Positions 33,447 to 44,219 of a stretch of DNA of 64,000 nt are shown one piece after another. Made by a program: the position numbers and the translations under genes. The notes under the pieces are model-generated. The model was given only the letters and a program-made list of their open reading frames with translations, did no database searches and was not told the DNA's origin. Source of the DNA: Leptolyngbya sp. Heron Island J. Its GTDB lineage: Bacteria > Cyanobacteriota > Cyanobacteriia > Phormidesmidales > Phormidesmidaceae. The stretch is taken from the NCBI RefSeq assembly GCF_000482245.1, contig NZ_AWNH01000113.1, forward strand, positions 1 through 64,000, read 5' to 3'. Within the stretch, counting starts at the first letter, position 1; each line of letters opens with the position of its first letter.

Positions 33447-36400
33447 ATGAAACTCCAAGAACTTTTTGCCAACGATGTCACCAGGGATATTCCCCCGGTG
33501 GTGTATTTCCATGAGCAGGATCCGGCTAAGGTGGCGGCAGAGGTGGGCGAGTACATCATTACCGGCGGTTATCGCACGGACGATCCACGGTACCAGTACA
33601 TCAAAACCACAGGTATCCATGAGCAGTTTGTACGACTGCTGAAGGGACTGGCCAATAAGATCCAAAAAGGCAATTCTGCTCTGCCTGCATCGTGGATTTC
33701 AGGCTTTTATGGGTCGGGTAAGTCGAGCTTTGCCAAGCTACTGGGGCTGGCCCTGGATGGCATGGTGTTACCGGATGGAACCGACCTGGCGGCAACTCTA
33801 CTCAAACGGGATGATTCACCGAAATCACCAGACCTGGCTGAGGCATGGCATAACTTGAGGGGGCAAATTGACCCGCTGGCGGTGGTGTTTGATATTGGGG
33901 CAGTAGCCCGAGATGATGAGCAAATCCATTCAGCTATAAAGCGTCAGTTACAAAAACGTCTGGGCTATTGCAATCAAAATCACTACGTCGCTGAGCATGA
34001 ATTAAAGCTTGAGCTGGACGGACAATGGGAGCAATTTTTAGAGACTGCAGCAGCACAATTAGGTCGGTCCTGGACAGAAGTTAAAGACTCTTCTAATGCG
34101 GATTATGCCTTTTCTAGAGTCTTACACCATCTCGATCCGGAGTTATTTGTTGAACCTCTCAGCTGGTCAAAGGTAACCGCAGGTAGGAGGACAGGCATTG
34201 GTACTTCGGCGGAGGAAACAACTAAGGCTATTGCCCAAATGCTGAACCATCGGGCACCAGGTAAGACGTTGTTTATTGTGGTGGATGAGGTTAGCCAGTA
34301 TATCTATCAAAATACGGAGCGGATGCTGGCGCTACAGTCCTTGGTGTCGTCATTGGGACAGCGGCTCAAGGGTCAGGTGTGGTTGTTGGCGACGGGGCAG
34401 CAAAAGCTAGAGGACAGCGATGATGAAAGCAATATCAGCAAGCTAAAGGATCGGTTTCCCTCAGAGCTGCGGGTGCATTTGGCTCCCACTAACATTCGGG
34501 ATGTGGTGCATAAGCGGTTGCTGAAGAAAAAACCCGCCCGTGAACCTGAGTTGGCAGCCCTATTTGATCAGCACCGCAGCGATCTCAAGCTGTACGGTTA
34601 CCAGTGTGAATCTATTGGTAAAGAAGACTTTTTGGAGGTGTATCCACTGCTGCCAGGGTATGTGGACCTGCTGATGCAGATTACGTCTAATCTACGATCG
34701 CGATCTACCCGTGCTAAAAGTGACGATCATGCCATTCGGGGACTGTTGCAACTGCTGGGGGAACTCTTCCGAGAACAAAAGTTAGGGGAGAAAGAGCTGG
34801 GCAGTTTGATTACTATAGACAACATTTTTGATGTGCAGCAGTCGGCACTGGATAATGATGTGCAAAACACCTTATCGCGATTGTTCAACAATGATGAGGT
34901 GATTAACGACCCATGGGCAGTACGGGTGGCGAAGGCAGTAGCGCTGCTAGAGTTGATCCAAGAACAGGAGGCGACTACACCGGCTCTGGTGGCCCAGTGT
35001 TTGTATGACAGGTTGGGAAAAGGGAATAAGGTGGGTGAGGTTACCCAGGCTCTGGAGAAACTGAGGAGCCTGAATTTGTTGTCTTATTCCGAGAAAACGG
35101 GCTACAAGATTCAAAGTTCGGCAGGGCAAGAATGGGAAATTGAACGGGAACGCCATAACCCAACGTCCGATGCTATTAGCGAGATTATAGCAATCAAGCT
35201 TAAGGAGCTACTGGGTACTACCGACAACCCCAAATATAAGGGCAAAAAGTTTCGTTGGGCTGCTTACTATAGCGACGGTCGTCAGCGGCAAAATGACAAA
35301 CTACAGGTACCTAACGAGCTGGCAGTCGTCACTCTGGATTTTCATTATCTGCTAAAGCAGAAAGAGCCCCAGTCAGAGCAGTGGGTCAGAACCAGTGCTA
35401 ATAGCGATCGCATCATCTGGGTCGTCGGTAAAAATGATGCTTTGGAGAGCCAGATACGAGAACTGGCTCGTTCCAAACGAATGAAAGAAAACTATGAAAA
35501 TCGACCCACACTATCGGCAAGCAAAAAGAATCTACTGACAAATGAAAGAGGTCGCTACGAAACCCTAGAGACCCGAGTTAAGGATGCTGTAGCCGAGGCA
35601 TTTTTAGCAGGAGAGATTTACTTTGACGGGCGACCTCTAGACAAGCAAGTTTACGGCAGTGGGTTTGCTTCGTTGCTAACGCGATTGGGAGAGAGTTTAC
35701 TGCCTAACCTGTATAACTGCTATGTGGATGTGGCCGTTACCCCAAAAGAACTCGATCAGCTGTTAGGACTTGAGTTAACAGGTATTTCAGCCAAGTTTAT
35801 GCCAGATGTACTAGGTATTTTCGCGCTGGATGCTGGCAAATATACCCCCACCTGTCAGGGGGAAGTGCCCAGCCGCATTGAACAGTATGTGATTAGCGAG
35901 GGGGGACTGGATGGTAGTTCCTTACTCAGCCACTTTGGCGGTCCCCCTTTTGGATATCCGGCGGATGTAGTCAGAGCCTGTTTAGCCGGACTGCTGCGAG
36001 CCAGCAAGATTCGCATTCGGCCTGAAGCAGGGAACGATATCACGTCGGTACGAGACCCCGGCGCTCAGGATTTATTTACCAAAGACCGAGATTTGAAGCG
36101 GGCGGATGTGTTACCACCTAGTGAGGAAGGTGTAAAAGCCAGGGACCGGGTGGCCATTTGCAAATTATTCAAGGATATTTTGGGTATTGACCTGGATCGG
36201 GATAACGACACCCTGGCAGATGCTGTGTTTAAATATTTTCCAGCCCAGGCTACAAAACTGCGAGAGTTAGAACAGCGATATAACAAACTCCCCCATCGGC
36301 CTGCGTTACCCCAGGATTTGAGCAAGCTACAAACGGTCCTGGCGAAATGTATGAAATCGCGCCAGGTGGAGCCCACTCTGCAAGAAGTAAAACGGCAACT

Positions 36401-37067
36401 GGATGCCCTACGGGATGGTCTAGACGCTCTGCAGAGACTGCACAGTGAAGTAACCGACAAAGCGGTGGCAGCAGTGGCAAAGGCCGTGGATCTGCAACGG
36501 GTACAGGTGGCCCAACTGCAGCAGATCAGTCGATTGGACAAAGTAGCTGACGCCGTAAATGAATTAGAGGCTCAGCTTGCGTTGGAGAGACCCTGGCGGG
36601 ACATGGCCAGTCTGGAGCCCCAGATGAAAGAAATTGTGGACCATTACCAATGTGTACGGCAAGAGTTACTGGAACAACAGGAACAGCAGTTTGAAACTGT
36701 ACGAAGAGAGCTACAGGAACGCCAAGGCTATTACAGCCTTGCTGAGACAAAAGCCAATCAGGTTATACAGCCCCTGCGAGATGCTAAAAGCAACACCACT
36801 GCCGATGCTATATTTCCTGCCCTAGTCGAGCTGAAAGAACCCGCCCAGGCCAAATTGTTCAAGGCTAAGGAGAAAGCGCATCAATATTTGAGTGAGGCAC
36901 TGGCAGAAATAACAGGAGAACAGGTGATCGAGGTGGATTTAAAGGCCATGGTGAGCAACCAAGAAATCAGTAATCCGGCAGAAGTAGAGGTGCTGGTAAA
37001 TCGCATTCGACAAGAACTCCTGGACAAACTGGAGGGCAGTGATGATATTCGGATTCGGTTGATTTAG
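33447..37067 (+). CDS. brxC: BREX ATPase BrxC (PglY-type)
   Basis: A 1206-aa AAA-type ATPase, full length for the family. Walker A is WISGFYGSGKSSFAKLLG (about residues 83-100) and Walker B is KTLFIVVDEVSQYIYQN (about 273-290). A sensor-like WLLATGQQKLEDS follows. Large helical regions with coiled coils are near the C-terminus (about 970-1120). In BREX it hydrolyses ATP and is needed for both host methylation and phage exclusion. Coding-strand composition is G-rich here, as in brxE-brxB. Confidence 0.93.
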   Translation: MKLQELFANDVTRDIPPVVYFHEQDPAKVAAEVGEYIITGGYRTDDPRYQYIKTTGIHEQFVRLLKGLANKIQKGNSALPASWISGFYGSGKSSFAKLLGLALDGMVLPDGTDLAATLLKRDDSPKSPDLAEAWHNLRGQIDPLAVVFDIGAVARDDEQIHSAIKRQLQKRLGYCNQNHYVAEHELKLELDGQWEQFLETAAAQLGRSWTEVKDSSNADYAFSRVLHHLDPELFVEPLSWSKVTAGRRTGIGTSAEETTKAIAQMLNHRAPGKTLFIVVDEVSQYIYQNTERMLALQSLVSSLGQRLKGQVWLLATGQQKLEDSDDESNISKLKDRFPSELRVHLAPTNIRDVVHKRLLKKKPAREPELAALFDQHRSDLKLYGYQCESIGKEDFLEVYPLLPGYVDLLMQITSNLRSRSTRAKSDDHAIRGLLQLLGELFREQKLGEKELGSLITIDNIFDVQQSALDNDVQNTLSRLFNNDEVINDPWAVRVAKAVALLELIQEQEATTPALVAQCLYDRLGKGNKVGEVTQALEKLRSLNLLSYSEKTGYKIQSSAGQEWEIERERHNPTSDAISEIIAIKLKELLGTTDNPKYKGKKFRWAAYYSDGRQRQNDKLQVPNELAVVTLDFHYLLKQKEPQSEQWVRTSANSDRIIWVVGKNDALESQIRELARSKRMKENYENRPTLSASKKNLLTNERGRYETLETRVKDAVAEAFLAGEIYFDGRPLDKQVYGSGFASLLTRLGESLLPNLYNCYVDVAVTPKELDQLLGLELTGISAKFMPDVLGIFALDAGKYTPTCQGEVPSRIEQYVISEGGLDGSSLLSHFGGPPFGYPADVVRACLAGLLRASKIRIRPEAGNDITSVRDPGAQDLFTKDRDLKRADVLPPSEEGVKARDRVAICKLFKDILGIDLDRDNDTLADAVFKYFPAQATKLRELEQRYNKLPHRPALPQDLSKLQTVLAKCMKSRQVEPTLQEVKRQLDALRDGLDALQRLHSEVTDKAVAAVAKAVDLQRVQVAQLQQISRLDKVADAVNELEAQLALERPWRDMASLEPQMKEIVDHYQCVRQELLEQQEQQFETVRRELQERQGYYSLAETKANQVIQPLRDAKSNTTADAIFPALVELKEPAQAKLFKAKEKAHQYLSEALAEITGEQVIEVDLKAMVSNQEISNPAEVEVLVNRIRQELLDKLEGSDDIRIRLI

Positions 37068-37082
37068 GGGGTTACTAATCGG

Positions 37083-40000
37083 ATGACCATGACCCTCACG
37101 CCAGATGCTAAAAATAAGCTTTCTCAGACGGTTCGTAATCTGCGGGGTACGAAGGGTGATCCCTATGGTGGGTTGTTGCTAAAGGGGCTACGGGAGGCGG
37201 CGGAAAGTACCTATCGGCTGTCCATTGGCTCGGTGAACAAGGCAGGGTTGTGGGAAGCGGAACGGGAGAAGCGGCTGCGGCTGGAGGATTGGCTTAAGGA
37301 ACAGGTGCGGGCGGATGTGGCCAGTAAGATGATTAAAGATAAGCCTGAGGAAAAAGCGGCTAGTCGAGAGCGGCATTTGTTGGAGGCGATCCAGCTGGCG
37401 GGGGCGACGTTGCTAAATCGGCTGGTGGTGATCAAGCAGCTAGAGGCCCAGGGGTTAATGAAGCCCATGGTGGTGACCGACGGCTGGCAGAGTGCGGGGT
37501 ATCGGGAATTTCGGGAGTTTGCGCCGGACCTGTGTAAGGACGATACGGAGGGCTATGGGCTGCTGCTGCAACTGGTGTACGATGAGCTGGCTCTGGAGCT
37601 GCCGGGATTGTTTGGCAAGGTGGGGCTGACGGAGTTGTTTCCGGTACCGGCGCAAACGTTGCGGGCAGTGGTGGAGGCGCTGAATGTTGCGGAGTTGGAA
37701 AGTGCCTGGACGGATGATACGACGCTGGGGTGGGTGTATCAGTATTGGAATGATCCGCAGCGGGAAGCTATAGATGACCGACTAGACAATGAGAAAGGTA
37801 TTAAGGCTAAGGTAGCCCCCCATGAGATTGCTAGTAAGACTCAGATGTTTACTGAGCGGTATATGGTGGAGTGGCTGTTGCAGAATAGTTTGGGGCAGCA
37901 GTGGCTGGCGATTTGTCATCGAAATAAGTGGAAGCCGGAGGTGTTCGCTGATGGAACGATTCAGCGGCTGGAGGCGAGGCGAAAAGACTGGCGGGCGAAG
38001 CGAGAAGCGGAGGAAGTGGCGCTGGATGTGCTGATGCCCATTGAGAGCGCACAGGAAGAACGGTGGAAGTATTGGGTGCTGCAGGATGGTCTAGACCCAA
38101 AGGGAATTCCTGGGAGTATTCGAGATATCAAAATTTTTGACCCAGCCTGTGGATCGGGGCATTTTTTGGTAATTGCTTTTGATTTATTGGTGGCGTTTTA
38201 CCAAGAGGAAGCACGGCACCGGGGAGAGGGTTGGGAAGAGAAAGAGATCGTTGAAGCGATTTTAGAGAACAATCTGTATGGTTTGGATCTGGACCCGAGG
38301 GCGGTGCAGATTGCAGCGGCATCACTGTATTTGAAGGGGAAGGCTGTGTGTCGGGAGGCGCAGCCGAGGGTGTTGAATTTGGTGGCGTCGAATTTGAACC
38401 TGGCGGCGTTGCCAGAGAATGATCCGGCACGGCAGGAGTTGCGACAGGCGGTGGAGGAGAGTACAGGGATACCGGCAAAGCTGACGGATGAGATTGTGGA
38501 GGCGCTATCGGGAGCAGATGCCTGGGGCAGTTTGCTGCGCGTGGACGATGCGGTGAATAAGGCAATTGGAGGGTATGAAAAGAGTCTGGAAAAACCTGTG
38601 CAGCTTGAGACAGATTCGATTGGGCAGGTAGTCGAGGAGAAAGAGACTAATAAGTCTCTCTCGGGCATTAAGGCTAAAGATATACGGGGGTTTTTACTGG
38701 CAAAGCTTGAAACCTTTTTGAGTCGGTGTACTCGCAGTGATGATTTGGGTCTGCGGCTGAAGGGGGAGCAGTTGGCAGCTGGAGTAAGGTTTCTACGGAT
38801 TGTGCGAGAGGGTTGTTATGACCTGGTGGTAGGGAATCCGCCATATCAGGGAGCTAGTAAGATGGCAGATGATAGCTATCTTAAGAACCACTATAAACGA
38901 GGTAGTGCGGATCTATTTGCTGCCTTTCTAGAACGATCCCTCCAGCTTGTGAAGCATGATGGTATTTCATCCATGATCACCATGAGAAACTGGATGTTTA
39001 TTAAACAATACAAAGACCTACGGGAATGGTTTGTCGATAAATATGATATTCGGACGCTGGGAGATGTTTCGTGGGGTGCTTTCTCGGCAATGAAGGATAA
39101 CCCAGTCACAATGAGCGTTATCAAGAAAGCTCCAGTCAGCGGCAGATCTTTTGCGATTGCACCAACAGACCCACAAGAAAGAGTCAGGTCTGCCGAAGAA
39201 ATTCGGAAGAAAGTAGCAGGATTGTTGTGTGGCGAAAAGCGGTTTGAGTTTGAGACAAGTCGCTTCGATGTCATCAAGGAAAAGCCTCTTATCTACTGGT
39301 GGAATGAAGCATTTCTTAAGCAATATGCTGAGGCCCCAAAACTGGAAGACGAAGCCGATGTTAAACAAGGTATGGCAACAGCTGACAATACGAGATTTTT
39401 AAGAAAACCATGGGAAATCAAAAAGATTTCCTTTTTAAGAAGATGTAGTCTTGAAAGTCCCGGACATGAGGACATAACAGGACTTTGGATGCCCTATATC
39501 AAAGGTGCTTCTGGGAAAAAATGGTTTGAGCCGTTATCCGAAATCATTCTCTATCAATCGAATATGCTGCAAATTCACCTGATGGAACAAGGTGGAAAAA
39601 AGATTTCAACAGCAGGAAAAAATGAAAATTATTATTTTCAATATGGCGTTGCATTTACTTCCACAGGTAATAGTTTTACCGCAAGATGTCATCGATTTAG
39701 GAGTGTTTTTGATGTTAAAGGACAATCCACATTTCCTAAAGAACCTTTGCAAGCAGTATGTTTAATGAATTCTCAAACAGCGCAAGATATTCTCAGCGCG
39801 CTGAACCCTAGCATTAGCTTTCAAGTTGGTGACGCGAAGAGGCTACCCCTTTTCCCCATCGAATCTGCCGACAAAATCTTCGCCCAACTCGACACTGCCT
39901 TCACCGAACACGAAGCCGCCCGCGAAACCTCCGTCGAATTCCAACACCCCGGTCCCTCCTGCTGGACCTACGCCCAAGCCTGGGCACAGCAAGCCGTAGA

Positions 40001-41147
40001 CCGCCCAGCCGGTAAGCCCCTGCCCCTTTGGGACCCCACCTACGAGGAGTCACCTGCTACCGCCTGGATCTCCTATGCAGTCGGCAAAGCCCTGGGTCGA
40101 TTTCCCTTATCCTCCACTGCGGTCTGGGCTCCGCTCGACCTCCGTTCGCAGCCCCCCCGTGCCCTGAGCGGAGTCGAAGGGCTGCCCCACGGTATCCTCT
40201 ACCTCTCCGACTACTCCGGCAACAACCCCGACGGCCCCGACAGCCTCAACCACCCTGCCAGTAAACCCATCCACGATGCCTGGGCCAACCACGGCAGTAA
40301 GATCTCCAACAACAACCCTCTCCACCACTGGCTCCGCGAGAAATTCTTCCAAGATATACATCTTCCGATGTATTCAACAAAAACCGAAAAGCGCCCCATC
40401 TACTTCCCCCTCAGCTCCAAAAACAAAACCTTCGTCGCCCTGATCTCCATTCACCGCTGGGCCGACGATACCCTGCAAACCCTACTCGCCGACTACCTCA
40501 CGCAAGACAAACGCACCTTGGAAGGCGAACTCGCCGACCTGGCCACAGCCAAAACCCAGGGCGATGTCAAAACCCAGGCTCAGGCCGAAGACCGTGCCGC
40601 CACACTACAGGCCATGCTCAATGAACTAGACAAGTTCATCGCCCTCGTGCGCCAGTGCGCCGAAACCGGCCCACCCCCAGCCAAAGATACTGATCCCAAA
40701 CCCAAAGTCACCGCCCGCTACACCATGGACCTGGACGACGGCGTAATGATCAACAGCGCTGCCCTCTGGCCCCTGCTAGACCCCCAATGGAAAAAGCCCA
40801 AAACCTGGTGGAGCGAGCTGTGTAACGCCCAGGGCAAAAAAGACTACGACTGGTCCCACCTGGCCGCCCGCTATTTCCCTGAGCGCGTAGACAAAAAATG
40901 CCAGGACGATCCATCCTTAGCCGTTGCCCACGGCTGCTTTTGGAAATATCATGCCACCAAAGCTTATGAATGGGAACTACGGCTGCAGGATGAAATTGCC
41001 CCAGACTTCACCATCGACGAAACCGACTCTGATCAGCATCGACAACAGTTTGAAACTGATAACCCAAAAGAAGTTCAAAAGCTCAAAGACAAGGAGGACA
41101 AACGCCGCGAAAAGAACCGCAAGAAACAGCTAAATCTCCAAATATAA
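37083..41147 (+). CDS. pglX: BREX adenine-specific DNA methyltransferase PglX
   Basis: A 1354-aa methyltransferase that marks the host sequence. Motif I is DPACGSGHFLV (about residue 353) and motif IV is NPPYQG (about 585). A middle region of about residues 600-920 is the probable specificity domain, and a long C-terminal domain follows. Its DNA is mosaic: G-rich up to about 38,850, AT-rich in the specificity part, C-rich after about 39,840. Near residue 1027 it holds an in-frame palindromic insertion (RALSGVEG). All expected catalytic residues are present. Confidence 0.93.
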   Translation: MTMTLTPDAKNKLSQTVRNLRGTKGDPYGGLLLKGLREAAESTYRLSIGSVNKAGLWEAEREKRLRLEDWLKEQVRADVASKMIKDKPEEKAASRERHLLEAIQLAGATLLNRLVVIKQLEAQGLMKPMVVTDGWQSAGYREFREFAPDLCKDDTEGYGLLLQLVYDELALELPGLFGKVGLTELFPVPAQTLRAVVEALNVAELESAWTDDTTLGWVYQYWNDPQREAIDDRLDNEKGIKAKVAPHEIASKTQMFTERYMVEWLLQNSLGQQWLAICHRNKWKPEVFADGTIQRLEARRKDWRAKREAEEVALDVLMPIESAQEERWKYWVLQDGLDPKGIPGSIRDIKIFDPACGSGHFLVIAFDLLVAFYQEEARHRGEGWEEKEIVEAILENNLYGLDLDPRAVQIAAASLYLKGKAVCREAQPRVLNLVASNLNLAALPENDPARQELRQAVEESTGIPAKLTDEIVEALSGADAWGSLLRVDDAVNKAIGGYEKSLEKPVQLETDSIGQVVEEKETNKSLSGIKAKDIRGFLLAKLETFLSRCTRSDDLGLRLKGEQLAAGVRFLRIVREGCYDLVVGNPPYQGASKMADDSYLKNHYKRGSADLFAAFLERSLQLVKHDGISSMITMRNWMFIKQYKDLREWFVDKYDIRTLGDVSWGAFSAMKDNPVTMSVIKKAPVSGRSFAIAPTDPQERVRSAEEIRKKVAGLLCGEKRFEFETSRFDVIKEKPLIYWWNEAFLKQYAEAPKLEDEADVKQGMATADNTRFLRKPWEIKKISFLRRCSLESPGHEDITGLWMPYIKGASGKKWFEPLSEIILYQSNMLQIHLMEQGGKKISTAGKNENYYFQYGVAFTSTGNSFTARCHRFRSVFDVKGQSTFPKEPLQAVCLMNSQTAQDILSALNPSISFQVGDAKRLPLFPIESADKIFAQLDTAFTEHEAARETSVEFQHPGPSCWTYAQAWAQQAVDRPAGKPLPLWDPTYEESPATAWISYAVGKALGRFPLSSTAVWAPLDLRSQPPRALSGVEGLPHGILYLSDYSGNNPDGPDSLNHPASKPIHDAWANHGSKISNNNPLHHWLREKFFQDIHLPMYSTKTEKRPIYFPLSSKNKTFVALISIHRWADDTLQTLLADYLTQDKRTLEGELADLATAKTQGDVKTQAQAEDRAATLQAMLNELDKFIALVRQCAETGPPPAKDTDPKPKVTARYTMDLDDGVMINSAALWPLLDPQWKKPKTWWSELCNAQGKKDYDWSHLAARYFPERVDKKCQDDPSLAVAHGCFWKYHATKAYEWELRLQDEIAPDFTIDETDSDQHRQQFETDNPKEVQKLKDKEDKRREKNRKKQLNLQI
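40161..40182. repeat. REP-like palindrome inserted in frame in pglX
   Basis: GCCCTGAGCGGAGTCGAAGG and the next two bases (GC) form the well-known imperfect palindrome read on the other strand as CCCTTCGACTCCGCTCAGGG, a short dispersed repeat in many bacterial genomes. It is translated as RALSGVEG and lengthens pglX without shifting the frame. Confidence 0.6.
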
Positions 41148-41217
41148 AATGCATCACGACTGCAAAACAACAACTTAAGCTCTAACGACTTCTACCCAAA
41201 AAAGCGATTTCGATCCC

Positions 41218-44133
41218 ATGAGCAGCCTCGGCCCCATTACTACCACATTAGAAGCCGACGTCAGCCGCGAGCTGCGCCAACAGCACCTGGTCATCTGGCT
41301 CGACAAAGATAGCCACTATACCGACTATGTGGATGAGCTAGCCCAGCGCTACAGCCAGGGGGACTTTTTTGCACCGGTCATCCCGTTTCGCGGCAGCTAT
41401 TTGGAAATGATGCTGGCACTGGAAAACCACGGCAACAAAGAAACACCCGACCTGCTACTGATCCACATGCCGGGGCACACCACAAAGAGTGTCCGTCGTA
41501 CCCCCATCCTGGAAATGTATCGGGCCGGAACCCGATATCAGAAAGCCCTGGATACCCTCGTGCGCAATGCGGCTACGGGCAAAGTTAACCCCGATGACAT
41601 CGATGGCTACCTGAGCCATGGCATCTCCAGCCTGGAGGAAGCCGAGCAATGGCTCACTACCGCCCTGAGCAAACCCCAGGACGACCTCAGCCACTACCTA
41701 GAAAACCTCAGCCTCGACTGGATTTTAGACAGTCTAGTAGGTACCGACAAAACCTTAAAAACCAAATTTAGCGATCCAAAATCTCTACCGCTGCTAGAAG
41801 AACACCTCTATCGCTACACCGGCCTGGACAAAGACTTTATTCAGTTTTACCTAAACCATCCCGTAGACAAGTTTGATGACCTGGGCGATACCCTGGCCGC
41901 CTGGTTGATGTGTGTGGAGTATGTTCACGATTTGAAGCGAGAGCCAAAATTAGAACAATTACAGCCGCTGAAACAACTCTCTAAACCGCTGCGTGAAAAT
42001 TGTGAAACTCTGGTCAACCATTTACGCCATGACCACTCTGACACGTATGTTGGCCTAGCTAACAGGGTTGAAACACTTCTGGCTCAAGAGTTCGACAATA
42101 TTCAACCTGAAGACCTAGGTAAAATCGACACGTTTAAGGAAGAAGAAAATACTGTTTTTAGTAAAGGAGCCCTGACCGCCCTGGAAAACAGCAATTGGCA
42201 ACAGGCCTTGTATTGGACCCATAGCCGCCTCAAAGCTGACTCATTTTGGCTCCCCAGAGACCCGCAACGCCGTTTAGAGTGGAGCCTGATCCAAACCATG
42301 GCCCACCTGGGCACCACCATGGACCGTGTAGGCCAGCCCTTGGATCCTGGCCAAACTCTACCGGAAGCCCTAGATGCCTATGCTGGAGATAGCCAGGACA
42401 GCCAGGGCGATTCCCGAGGCCATCGGGTGGACAATGCCCACCGCAAAATGGAACAAGAACTGTCGGAAAAGCTCGACAGTAAGCTGCCCCATTTTAATAA
42501 ACTGCGAGACTGTGCCGACCAACTTCGCCAGCACTACCGCGCTTGGGCCAATGGCTGGGCTGAAAGTTTCGCCCAAATTTGCGAACACCAGAGCTTTTTG
42601 CCAGACTCATCCCTACAACAGCGCACCCTTTACGAAGATGTGGTCCATCCCCTGCTGGAAAGCGGTGCCAAAGTGGCCTATTTTCTGGTCGATGCCCTAC
42701 GCTATGAAATGGCTGCAGAACTGCGAAACACCCTCCAGGGCAGCGGTACCCAGGTAATTCTCAAAGCTCGCTATGGAGAACTGCCCACCCTCACATCCGT
42801 AGGAATGAATGCCGTAGTCCCAACGGCCAAGGGCGGCAAACTCACCCTGGCAAAAGGAGACTTTAAGGGCTTCAAAACCGGTGAGTTTACGGTGAAAGAT
42901 CCGGATACACGGGTGAGGGCGATGTGCGATCGCAGCCTTTCTAATAGCCGAAAAGCCGAACTCATCACCCTGGCAAAAATGAGCGATCCGTCTACAAAGG
43001 GTCTTAAAAAACTAGGTAAAGCAACTTTAGTCATCGTCCACAGTACCGAAATTGATGACTCTGGAGAAGCCAATGTGGGGGTGGTCACCTTTGAGCGCTG
43101 GCTACAGCAGCTTAAGTCTGCCTGGAACCAACTGCGAAATCTAGGCTTTGACGAATTTGTATTTACCGCTGACCATGGTTTTCTCCTGCGAGAGCCCAAC
43201 CCCAACAACGAACATTCCTGGGGCAACAATCGACGTGTCCCCAAACGACGCCACCTACTCAGTCCAGATCGCCGCAACGAAGACTGGCTGACGACTGTAT
43301 CTCTCAAGTCCCTGGGCTACGAAGGTCAGGAAGGCTATCTCCACTTTGCTCGCGACATTGACCCCTTTTCCACCGGTACAACCGCCGCCGCCAACTTTAT
43401 CCACGGTGGCAACAGTTTACAGGAACGGGTCATTCCAGTACTCACGGTTTCCCATCGGTCCAACAATAAGCCGCTCAAATTAAGAAACTACCAGATTGAA
43501 GCCAGAGCCAAGAAATCACCACCCGGTTTGAGCCGCATCCAGGTGCGAGTCAAACCTGTTGCTACAGCCCAGGGGGTTTTAGGATTTACCGGAGCCAAAA
43601 TTATCAACCTAACGCTGCAGGTGCCCAAGCGCCCAGATATTGACGTCATCCTCTCTGAAACCTCCGATGTCCCCATCAACAATCAACAGGCAGCAATCAC
43701 CATCGAAGAAGACTGGGCAGATATCTGGTTTGACCTCAAAGGACCTCAGGATGAACGGGTGAGAATTCAAGTCTACCAGTCTGACGGGGCAGAAAATGTA
43801 GACCCCACCCTGGTGGATACCTACTTCGATGTGGCCGGATCTAAACTCAAGCAAGAGAGTAATCAAGAAACCAAGCAGGAGACTAAACCCAGCCCGACCA
43901 ACGATGACGATTGGCAATCTAGCTTTGAAGATGAAACTATTCGCCAGGTGTTTATCCATATCGACACCCATGGAGCCATTACCGAAACCGAGCTAATCAA
44001 CATGTTGGGTAACGCCCGTAAGTCCCGACGATTTGCCCGTAACTTCGATACCTACCAAGCAAAAGTCCCCTTTGAAATGCGCGTAGAAGCCAGCGGCAGC
44101 GGTAAACGCTACGTCAAAGGAGCTCGGGAATGA
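41218..44133 (+). CDS. pglZ: BREX type 6 phosphatase-like PglZ
   Basis: A 971-aa protein with an alkaline-phosphatase-superfamily PglZ domain: VAYFLVDALRYEMAAEL (metal-binding Asp about residue 492) and FVFTADHGFLLREP (about 652). The N-terminal 450 residues are helical. The C-terminal part is a beta-rich domain plus a short helical tail. PglZ is the hallmark of BREX. Spacing to pglX is 70 bases, so it is probably in the same transcript. Confidence 0.93.
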   Translation: MSSLGPITTTLEADVSRELRQQHLVIWLDKDSHYTDYVDELAQRYSQGDFFAPVIPFRGSYLEMMLALENHGNKETPDLLLIHMPGHTTKSVRRTPILEMYRAGTRYQKALDTLVRNAATGKVNPDDIDGYLSHGISSLEEAEQWLTTALSKPQDDLSHYLENLSLDWILDSLVGTDKTLKTKFSDPKSLPLLEEHLYRYTGLDKDFIQFYLNHPVDKFDDLGDTLAAWLMCVEYVHDLKREPKLEQLQPLKQLSKPLRENCETLVNHLRHDHSDTYVGLANRVETLLAQEFDNIQPEDLGKIDTFKEEENTVFSKGALTALENSNWQQALYWTHSRLKADSFWLPRDPQRRLEWSLIQTMAHLGTTMDRVGQPLDPGQTLPEALDAYAGDSQDSQGDSRGHRVDNAHRKMEQELSEKLDSKLPHFNKLRDCADQLRQHYRAWANGWAESFAQICEHQSFLPDSSLQQRTLYEDVVHPLLESGAKVAYFLVDALRYEMAAELRNTLQGSGTQVILKARYGELPTLTSVGMNAVVPTAKGGKLTLAKGDFKGFKTGEFTVKDPDTRVRAMCDRSLSNSRKAELITLAKMSDPSTKGLKKLGKATLVIVHSTEIDDSGEANVGVVTFERWLQQLKSAWNQLRNLGFDEFVFTADHGFLLREPNPNNEHSWGNNRRVPKRRHLLSPDRRNEDWLTTVSLKSLGYEGQEGYLHFARDIDPFSTGTTAAANFIHGGNSLQERVIPVLTVSHRSNNKPLKLRNYQIEARAKKSPPGLSRIQVRVKPVATAQGVLGFTGAKIINLTLQVPKRPDIDVILSETSDVPINNQQAAITIEEDWADIWFDLKGPQDERVRIQVYQSDGAENVDPTLVDTYFDVAGSKLKQESNQETKQETKPSPTNDDDWQSSFEDETIRQVFIHIDTHGAITETELINMLGNARKSRRFARNFDTYQAKVPFEMRVEASGSGKRYVKGARE

Positions 44134-44219
44134 TGGAGATACCCATTTAACACAGCAATCCTCAACAACATCTTGACAACAACAGAAAAAAATCACCCCA
44201 GGCGCAAGGAGAATCCACA

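Noticed and set aside
38128-38668. Proline- and serine-rich minus-strand frames in pglX
   Set aside because: Antisense shadows in G-rich coding DNA.
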